A DNA stretch of 64,000 nucleotides from Arsenophonus endosymbiont of Aphis craccivora (lineage in GTDB: Bacteria; Pseudomonadota; Gammaproteobacteria; Enterobacterales; Enterobacteriaceae), in NCBI RefSeq assembly GCF_013460135.1, contig NZ_CP038155.1, positions 744,001-808,000 on the forward strand, read 5' to 3'. Under the pieces are notes generated by a model. It was not told the origin of the DNA. It worked only from the letters and a program-made list of their open reading frames with translations, and searched no databases. Each line of letters opens with the position of its first letter. The first letter of the stretch is position 1. The position numbers and the translations under genes were made by a program. Shown here in pieces: positions 58,456 through 64,000 of the stretch.

Positions 58456-59832
58456 ATGGGGAAACCGGAACAAGGTCTCAGTCGTGGCCTTGAAGCGATG
58501 CATATTGAACTTATTGCATTAGGTGGAACAATTGGTGTTGGTTTATTTATGGGTTCTGCCAGTACGTTAAAGTGGGCAGGACCTTCTGTATTACTGGCTT
58601 ATATTGTTGCTGGATTATTTGTTTTTTTTATTATGCGTTCAATGGGAGAAATGCTGTTTCTTGAACCTGTTACTGGCGCTTTTGCCTCGTTTGGTTATAA
58701 ATATTTGAGCCCTTATTGGGGATGTTTAACGGCATGGGGTTATTGGTTCATGTGTGTCGCTGTTGGTATATCAGAGATCACAGCGATTGGTGTCTACGCG
58801 GAATTCTGGTTTCCTGAGGTTCCACAATGGATTGTTGCGTTGATTGCAGTTGTACTTGTTGCATTAGCTAATCTGGCCGCAGTACGTTTGTACGGTGAAT
58901 TGGAATTCTGGTTTGCTATGATTAAGGTTACCACGATTATTGTGATGATCTTGATTGGATTAGGGTTGATTTTTGTTGGTATTGGCAATAACTTTGAACC
59001 GATTGGTTTAGCCAATTTGACTGAGCATGGTGGGTTTTTTGCCGGTGGCTGGCAAGGCTTTTTATTTGCGCTGTGTATTGTTGTTGCCTCTTATCAAGGC
59101 GTTGAATTAGTTGGTATTACTGCGGGAGAAGCAAAAAATCCGCAGGTCACATTAAAGAAAGCTATTAATAATATTTTATGGCGAATTTTGATTTTTTATG
59201 TCGGTGCTATTTTTATTGTTGTAACGTTATTTCCTTGGACAGAGATTGGTCAAAATGGTAGTCCATTTGTGCTAATGTTTGCAAAAGTAGGTATTGTATC
59301 GGCAGCTGCGGTAATTAATTTTGTGGTACTTACAGCGGCATTATCAGGCTGTAATAGTGGCATGTATAGTGGCGGGCGTATGATTTATGCTTTAGCACAG
59401 AATGGTCAACTGCCAAAATCTTTACTGAAAGTGACCGCAAATGGTGTGCCTGCACGATGTCTTATGCTAACAATTTTATGCCTTATTGTTGGCTCAGGTC
59501 TCAACTATATTATCCCTGATCCACAAGCGGTTTTTGTATATGTTTATAGTGCAAGTGTATTACCTGGAATGATACCCTGGTTTGTTATTTTATTGAGTCA
59601 ATTGCGTTTTCGGCAAGTGCATCAACAGCAATTAGCCCAACATACTTTCAAATCAGTATTATTTCCTTACGTGAATTATTTGACCCTGTTTTTTTTGGCA
59701 TGTGTACTTGTTGGCATGGCAATTAATCCAGATACGCGTTTATCATTAATTGTTGGCGGCGTGTTTTTATTGATTGTTTCTGTGATCTATTTTTTGAATC
59801 GTCTTTTCCGTCATAAAACAATGAAAAAATGA
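58456..59832 (+). CDS. yifK: Amino-acid permease YifK (ThrP-type threonine/serine symporter)
   Basis: This 458-residue APC-family transporter has about twelve membrane helices. E. coli YifK (ThrP) imports threonine and serine with protons. The substrate loop [22 protein letters not shown] near residue 23 and [19 protein letters not shown] near residue 213 are highly conserved. I choose ATG 58456 ([18 protein letters not shown]) with AGGA upstream; the frame is open for seven more codons. An importer fits a cell losing its own threonine-to-isoleucine route. Confidence 0.94.
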   Translation: MGKPEQGLSRGLEAMHIELIALGGTIGVGLFMGSASTLKWAGPSVLLAYIVAGLFVFFIMRSMGEMLFLEPVTGAFASFGYKYLSPYWGCLTAWGYWFMCVAVGISEITAIGVYAEFWFPEVPQWIVALIAVVLVALANLAAVRLYGELEFWFAMIKVTTIIVMILIGLGLIFVGIGNNFEPIGLANLTEHGGFFAGGWQGFLFALCIVVASYQGVELVGITAGEAKNPQVTLKKAINNILWRILIFYVGAIFIVVTLFPWTEIGQNGSPFVLMFAKVGIVSAAAVINFVVLTAALSGCNSGMYSGGRMIYALAQNGQLPKSLLKVTANGVPARCLMLTILCLIVGSGLNYIIPDPQAVFVYVYSASVLPGMIPWFVILLSQLRFRQVHQQQLAQHTFKSVLFPYVNYLTLFFLACVLVGMAINPDTRLSLIVGGVFLLIVSVIYFLNRLFRHKTMKK

Positions 59833-59935
59833 TTAGCAATAACCTGTTTTACTGATTGAAAAATGATGGTAAGGTTAATTTTATGATTGAAATGGATAAA
59901 GCATAAGCAAATAATCTTTTTATTTCAAAAATCAC

Positions 59936-59964
59936 TGGACAGCATGCTATTAAATCCGTACTAT
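59936..59964 (+). promoter_or_regulatory. Promoter of the Arg-His-Leu-Pro tRNA operon
   Basis: TGGACA (59936-59941), 17 bases and TACTAT (59959-59964), followed by a C-rich discriminator, lie 21 bases before tRNA-Arg. The arrangement is that of a stable-RNA promoter. Confidence 0.7.
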
Positions 59965-59985
59965 CCTCACCCGCAACGGCGTTAA

Positions 59986-60062
<77 letters not shown>

Positions 60063-60134
60063 TTTAATGCGTGCTCTGCTACGGTGTAGTAGATTAATAT
60101 TGTATACAATGAATTTAATTTTTAAAGATTTTAT

Positions 60135-60211
60135 GGTGGCTATAGCTCAGTTGGTAGAGCACCGGATTGTGATTCCGGTTGTCGTGGGTTCGAATCCCAT
60201 TAGTCACCCCA
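60135..60211 (+). tRNA. hisR: tRNA-His (anticodon GTG)
   Basis: This tRNA-His has the extra G at position -1 and encoded CCA. The anticodon loop is ATTGTGATT and the stems pair, with one G-T wobble in the acceptor stem. It is second in the cluster. Confidence 0.97.
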
Positions 60212-60230
60212 TATATGTTTTATGCTGTTT

Positions 60231-60317
60231 GCGAGGGTGTCGGAATTGGTAGACGCGCTAGCTTCAGGTGTTAGTATCCTTACGGATGTGGGGGTTCAAG
60301 TCCCCCCTTTCGCACCA
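60231..60317 (+). tRNA. leuT: tRNA-Leu (anticodon CAG)
   Basis: This 87-base class II tRNA has a long variable arm and encoded CCA; the loop is CTTCAGG. The acceptor stem uses G-T wobbles at two positions, but it is complete. It is third in the cluster. Confidence 0.96.
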
Positions 60318-60374
60318 TAATATAAATAAGTTTTAAAAATTACATAAAAAACATCGTTAAATAGAGATTTTTTT

Positions 60375-60451
60375 CGGCGAGTAGCGCAGCCTGGTAGCGC
60401 AACTGGTTTGGGACCAGTGGGTCGGAGGTTCGAATCCTCTCTCGCCGACCA
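60375..60451 (+). tRNA. proM: tRNA-Pro (anticodon TGG)
   Basis: This 77-base tRNA with CCA encoded has the loop TTTGGGA. It is last of the cluster and is followed by a terminator 12 bases later. Confidence 0.97.
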
Positions 60452-60462
60452 AATTTTAAAGA

Positions 60463-60490
60463 AACCCTGCAATTTATAGCAGGGTTTTTT
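60463..60490 (+). terminator. Terminator of the tRNA cluster
   Basis: AACCCTGC (60463-60470) pairs with GCAGGGTT (60479-60486) and is followed by T residues, directly after tRNA-Pro. Confidence 0.9.
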
Positions 60491-61013
60491 CTTTTGTGTG
60501 CCCAGTATGGGCGCATTCCTGCGAGTGAAAGTTTTGTCATAAGCGTATCATAGCAAATTAAGTGAAGTGCAATTACATGCCAGCGACCAAATATGGGAGT
60601 AAGCGTGTAGCGTAAGTCATGAGCTCATGCATAGCAGGCGCAGCCAAGCAAGCGGAATGGACTAAAAACTACAAGACTTTCATTATCAAGGCGAAATAGT
60701 ATAAATGCGGTGATTGTGTGATGAAGAATAATGCGTTTTTACTTGGTGGAGATTTCACCTAACGCCTCAAAGGGTGGCAAGTCGGAGTGAGAAGCCAGTA
60801 GAGAGCGTAATAAGCGGCTAATAAAGCGCTATGCTAATTATACCATTATATTTAGTAAACAAATAAGTGTGAATAAGTTAGTTTATACGCGTTATCTGTC
60901 AACATCGGCTTCCCCATTTTTATAGCGAAAAAATAGCATAATTGTATTTAAGATTTTGTTTTTTATCTATTTTTAAAAGTTTGGCGTGTTTTAACAACAA
61001 AGCTAGTAATCAA
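60491..61013. other. Non-coding DNA between the tRNA cluster and the glmZ control region
   Basis: No gene is recognised; E. coli has aslB and aslA here. The part at about 60500-60840 is less AT-rich than its surroundings and shows short inverted repeats such as CATGAGCTCATG, suggesting a decayed gene or element that I cannot identify. Confidence 0.5.
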
Positions 61014-61031
61014 TGTCTCAATATAGAGACA
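61014..61031 (+). promoter_or_regulatory. GlrR-type activator site 1 upstream of glmZ
   Basis: TGTC-TCAATATAGA-GACA fits the TGTC-N10-GACA consensus known for the sigma-54 activator GlrR at glmY and glmZ. It lies about 230-245 bases upstream of the predicted glmZ start, an enhancer-like distance. Confidence 0.75.
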
Positions 61032-61076
61032 TTTTATTTCATGAAAAATAAAGAAAAAATATAAATATTGCTATAA

Positions 61077-61094
61077 CGTCTCTAATAAGAGACA
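61077..61094 (+). promoter_or_regulatory. GlrR-type activator site 2 upstream of glmZ
   Basis: CGTC-TCTAATAAGA-GACA has the same N10 spacing as site 1 with one base off the TGTC half. The two sites are 63 bases apart centre to centre, close to six helical turns, which suits binding of activator oligomers on one DNA face. Confidence 0.7.
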
Positions 61095-61231
61095 GTTTGA
61101 TAATGTGTATCGTGAATTGTGGCAATTAAAGTAAATAAAATTATTTTGTTAAAAGGCAAACAATAGTTAATTGGTGAATATTTATTCAATAATGGGCGCA
61201 AAAATATTATCTTTGAGTAAAAAGTAATATT

Positions 61232-61247
61232 TGGCATGAATTATGCT
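61232..61247 (+). promoter_or_regulatory. Sigma-54 promoter of glmZ
   Basis: TGGCATGAATTATGCT has GG and GC exactly eleven bases apart (G to G), matching the -24/-12 sigma-54 consensus. Its -12 GC predicts a start at about 61258, within two bases of the conserved glmZ 5' end. Confidence 0.8.
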
Positions 61248-61259
61248 CTAAGATAGAGT

Positions 61260-61461
61260 GTAGATGCTCATCCTGCTTCTTGTGATAGCTTTCAGCTTCA
61301 TAACCTATTGGATGACGCAGAGCCAATTTGATGTGCCTATTGTCCACGTTATCGATGCATAATATCATATCCATCACCAACCGGCCGCAACGTTGAGTGA
61401 GGCACAATCCGTCTGTAGATCTGATTGTATTTTGACACCTATCTTTTGATAGGTGTTTTTT
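61260..61461 (+). ncRNA. glmZ: Small regulatory RNA GlmZ
   Basis: This RNA of about 202 bases begins GTAGATGCTCAT, as in E. coli, and contains the conserved block GATGACGCAGAGCC and the glmS-pairing region CGCAACGTTGAGTGAGGCAC. It ends in a terminator (CACCTATC, loop TTTT, GATAGGTG, then T6). With Hfq, GlmZ base-pairs with glmS mRNA to raise GlcN-6-P synthase, feeding UDP-GlcNAc synthesis via GlmU and so peptidoglycan and ECA. It lies upstream of hemY as in E. coli. A 66-codon antisense frame over it is a shadow. Confidence 0.92.
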
Positions 61462-61582
61462 GATTTTGTTAATTATTTAGCAAAGCTAAAATTTTATTCA
61501 ACAGGTAATTATTAAATAGTATTATTGATGCTATTTGATCCAAATGTTTTACGTTAAAAATGTCAAATCAATCGATAAAGGT

Positions 61583-61608
61583 AAAAAAAGCCTCCATAAG
61601 TTAGAGGC
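61583..61608 (-). terminator. Terminator downstream of hemY
   Basis: On the minus strand GCCTC-TAACTTATG-GAGGC is followed by seven T, about 30 bases after the hemY stop. It ends the hem operon transcript before it reaches glmZ. Confidence 0.85.
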
Positions 61609-61638
61609 GGAATCCAAACAATAGAGAATAGGGAGTCA

Positions 61639-62832
61639 TCAATTTTCATGCTTTAATGAAAAAAATAAGCCATGTTGGCGAATTTGTGCTGCTTCTTCCA
61701 CTTTATGTTGTTTATCTAAAGCATCAGCAAGCCAAGCAAAGTCGTGAGCATCATGACGTTGTGCTAAAGCAGACTTAAAATATTTTTCCGCTTCTTGCCA
61801 TTCGCCATGCTGTAATGCAAGTTGACCTAATGTACTATTTAGTAAGGGAGTGGCACCACCTGACTGTTTTATTAGATTGGTCAGGATTTTATTCATTGCT
61901 TTGCTATCGCTAATTTGTAAACGAGGAACCAGCAATAAAAGATGCTCATCATATTGTTGTTTTAAGCCTGTAATAATAATTTTTTCTGCTGCTTCGCTAT
62001 CGTCGCATTCAATAAGGCGAGCAGCAACGATCGATTGTAGTACCGGATCATGACGTATTTTACGTCCTTGAGACTGCCACCAATCTTTTAAATTTTCGCT
62101 GCCACCTTCAGCCATATATTGATTAATCAAACCTTTATAGGCGTCTTTACTTAATTTATCGATCTCTTCTGCACTATATAACTTTTCTTTTTGCATAATA
62201 GGCACAAGTTCAATAAGCGCTTGATAAGCTCCTGAACGTTGATAGGCTTGTTCTGCCATTCTTAAGACTTCAGGGTGTCGTGGTGCCTGATCCAGTAATT
62301 TATCAACACCGTGGCGTGCTGCATGAATTTTACCTTCAGCAAGTTGTATACGCAAGCGTGTAATATCAACAGGAAGTTGATGGTTACCCGCGACTTCTGC
62401 TGCGCGCTCAAGATATTGATTGGTACGATACTCATCACCACGTTGTTGAGCGGCTTCTGCTGCCAGCAGATAGTTAACAACCGGTTGTTCTGCATAGTCA
62501 GCATGACCTGTCAGTAGTTTTTCGACTTGTGAAAAATCACCTTCCGCTAATTTTAGTAATGCTTTTTGTGTTTGACTGTGCGCTTTATGATATTTACGGC
62601 CTTTTAGCCAATTATGGGTAAATGATGAGGTACCGCGAATACGACGATAGCACCAGCCAAGCAAACAGAAAATAAATTGTAAAATAATAAAACAGATGAC
62701 TAAACCGGTTACACTGGTTTCAATATCGTAGTTGTTGGTTTGGATCAGTACATAACCTTGGTGCCCGGCGACAATGGGACCAATAATGATGCCAGCAATC
62801 AGTACAATAAACAGGATCAGTACTTTTATCAT
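61639..62832 (-). CDS. hemY: HemY, inner-membrane TPR protein of the hem operon
   Basis: This 397-residue protein has two N-terminal membrane helices (about residues 3-21 and 40-62) and tetratricopeptide-like helical repeats (for example [20 protein letters not shown]). E. coli HemY has the same length. It is associated with heme synthesis in the hemCDXY operon and thought to organise the pathway enzymes; it is not the oxidase also called HemY in Gram-positives. It overlaps hemX by four bases (ATGA). The frame is intact. Confidence 0.94.
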   Translation of the reverse strand: MIKVLILFIVLIAGIIIGPIVAGHQGYVLIQTNNYDIETSVTGLVICFIILQFIFCLLGWCYRRIRGTSSFTHNWLKGRKYHKAHSQTQKALLKLAEGDFSQVEKLLTGHADYAEQPVVNYLLAAEAAQQRGDEYRTNQYLERAAEVAGNHQLPVDITRLRIQLAEGKIHAARHGVDKLLDQAPRHPEVLRMAEQAYQRSGAYQALIELVPIMQKEKLYSAEEIDKLSKDAYKGLINQYMAEGGSENLKDWWQSQGRKIRHDPVLQSIVAARLIECDDSEAAEKIIITGLKQQYDEHLLLLVPRLQISDSKAMNKILTNLIKQSGGATPLLNSTLGQLALQHGEWQEAEKYFKSALAQRHDAHDFAWLADALDKQHKVEEAAQIRQHGLFFSLKHEN

Positions 62833-64000
62833 GCCGTTCCCTCCTGGGCGGTTTTATTGCTAGGTTTTACCGCTTCTTCTGTTGTAGCAGGGGGAACTAT
62901 TTTTATGTCATGATTTGTTCTCTTTTCGTTGGTTGGTTGCGTTTTTTGCGGTTTCGGTGTTGGAGAAGAAGGGATTTGCCCTTGAATACGTTTTTGCAAC
63001 GCTTTATCGAGTAGTAGTAAACTTTTTAACTCGCTGGGAATATCCATTGTAATCGGTTGATCAATCAGTTTATCGACTTCGGTAAGGAAGGCTTTTGTTG
63101 CCGCGTCGTTGGTATTAAAGTAAATTCGAATCCAGGTTGAAACTGGCTCTAAAGATTGTTTATAAATTTGCGCTTGATGACGAGGTACGGCTTGGGCGGC
63201 AATAAGTAGTTGTGCTCGAATATTGGCGCGTAGGTAAATGTCCTGATTTGGTGCAATTAAAGGAGTTTCATGAGAATCCCTACGACGAATAGTAATAAAA
63301 TTTTTACTAAAACTTTTCCAACTTTGACTAAGATTTTGTTTCCAATCAGCAATATTATTGGAAAGTTCCGTGCTATCCTCATCCATGGGGTTACCATCTG
63401 GAGCACTATCATTTATGCGTAAATTATCGATATCACTGCTCAGTTGATTAAGCTTTAAAATAATTCCGTCATAATCAATTTGGGTAATGGCTGATAGCCC
63501 ACTGATATCATTATTAAGCGTTTTTCGGATCTCAATTAAATTAGGATCATTCATTTCTGCTAGACTTGCATCAGCACTTTTTAATAAGGCAATCGCAGTA
63601 ACGGGATCATAGTCATTCCAAAGTTTTCGGCCAGCCATTTTGGCTAAGAAATCAGCTTGGGCAAGTAACCAGCGTTTCACATCTGTACTTGAAAGTGTTG
63701 TGATTTGTGCTTGTAATTCTTCGACGCGTTGTTCAAGTTGTTGCTCATATTCTTTTTTATCTAACTGGCTAATACGCTGGGATTCAACCAATTGGTTAAT
63801 TTGCTGTTTTTCTGTTTCTTGTTGACGTAGTAATTCATTTATTTGTTGTTGTAATTCACTGCTTTCATTGACTATTTGTTGATGTTTTAGATGAAGATAA
63901 TAATAGAAGCCACCACCGAGTATGATAATAAGAACGATAGTAATTATACTACCAAACAGACCAGAACGCTTTTGCCTATGGGGGTTACCATTTTTGGCGG
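62829..64000 (-). CDS. hemX: HemX, hem operon membrane protein (5' end beyond window)
   Basis: The open frame continues leftward from base 64000, so its start lies outside. Visible parts are a membrane helix ([18 protein letters not shown], about 63905-63960), a Gln- and Glu-rich coiled coil ([18 protein letters not shown]), and the conserved body [20 protein letters not shown] and [12 protein letters not shown] matching E. coli HemX. The tail is Pro/Thr-rich. Its biochemical role is not settled; it resembles an inactive partner of the uroporphyrinogen pathway. It is translationally coupled to hemY. Confidence 0.94.
   Translation of the reverse strand, partial: AKNGNPHRQKRSGLFGSIITIVLIIILGGGFYYYLHLKHQQIVNESSELQQQINELLRQQETEKQQINQLVESQRISQLDKKEYEQQLEQRVEELQAQITTLSSTDVKRWLLAQADFLAKMAGRKLWNDYDPVTAIALLKSADASLAEMNDPNLIEIRKTLNNDISGLSAITQIDYDGIILKLNQLSSDIDNLRINDSAPDGNPMDEDSTELSNNIADWKQNLSQSWKSFSKNFITIRRRDSHETPLIAPNQDIYLRANIRAQLLIAAQAVPRHQAQIYKQSLEPVSTWIRIYFNTNDAATKAFLTEVDKLIDQPITMDIPSELKSLLLLDKALQKRIQGQIPSSPTPKPQKTQPTNEKRTNHDIKIVPPATTEEAVKPSNKTAQEGTA

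Noticed and set aside
61207-61407. 66-codon minus-strand frame between the tRNA cluster and hemY
   Set aside because: It is antisense to the conserved GlmZ RNA and has no protein-family features.

Overview
The window is chromosomal DNA from an AT-rich gammaproteobacterium of the order Enterobacterales. Gene order follows the Escherichia coli/Providencia backbone almost gene for gene: glmU-atp-rsmG-mnmG-oriC-mioC-asnC-asnA-viaA | rrnC-type rRNA operon | hdfR-maoP-yifB-ilvLGMEDA-ilvY-ilvC | rep-gppA-rhlB-trxA-rho | wec operon | yifK-tRNA cluster-glmZ-hemYX. The AT-rich background, several IS copies, and many genes broken by a single nonsense codon, indel or deletion suggest a recently host-restricted insect symbiont. 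An Arsenophonus-like bacterium is my best guess, from gene similarity and 16S appearance rather than from any search.

Region 1 (1-7300, minus strand) holds the 5' end of glmU and the complete F1Fo ATP synthase operon atpIBEFHAGDC. Region 2 (7300-18200) surrounds the replication origin. rsmG is destroyed by two copies of a 1055-bp IS903-like element in opposite orientation plus a 1-nt deletion. mnmG, oriC with four DnaA boxes and eight GATC sites, mioC, asnC and asnA follow intact. viaA is a decayed remnant cut by a third IS copy that lacks a target duplication and abuts a truncated IS1595-family element; ravA and kup, expected here, are absent. Region 3 (18200-24200) is an rrn operon: P1/P2, boxA, 16S, tRNA-Glu, 23S, 5S, a degenerate tRNA-Asp, tRNA-Trp and a terminator.

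Region 4 (24200-36400) is the branched-chain amino-acid region, preceded by hdfR, maoP and a broken yifB/comM. The ilv attenuator, ilvG, ilvM and ilvC have full-length frames. ilvE has a stop at codon 13 with an adjacent restart, ilvD lost about 100 codons, ilvA is frameshifted in a T run, and ilvY has an in-frame stop. The pathway is therefore probably dead or dying while its control region survives. Region 5 (36400-37900) holds a small RTX-repeat gene with two identical stops carried in a tandem duplication, where E. coli has ppiC.

Region 6 (37900-58200) has rep, gppA, rhlB, trxA, rho and a complete twelve-gene enterobacterial common antigen operon (wecA to wecG) with many overlapping genes. 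Region 7 (58200-64000) holds yifK, the tRNA-Arg/His/Leu/Pro cluster, the small RNA gene glmZ with a sigma-54 promoter and two upstream GlrR-type sites, hemY, and hemX running off the window end. I found no phage, CRISPR array or clearly new multigene system. The most notable signals are the IS-bracketed oriC, the degenerate tRNA-Asp, the RTX stop duplication, and a glmZ locus recognisable with its regulatory sites.
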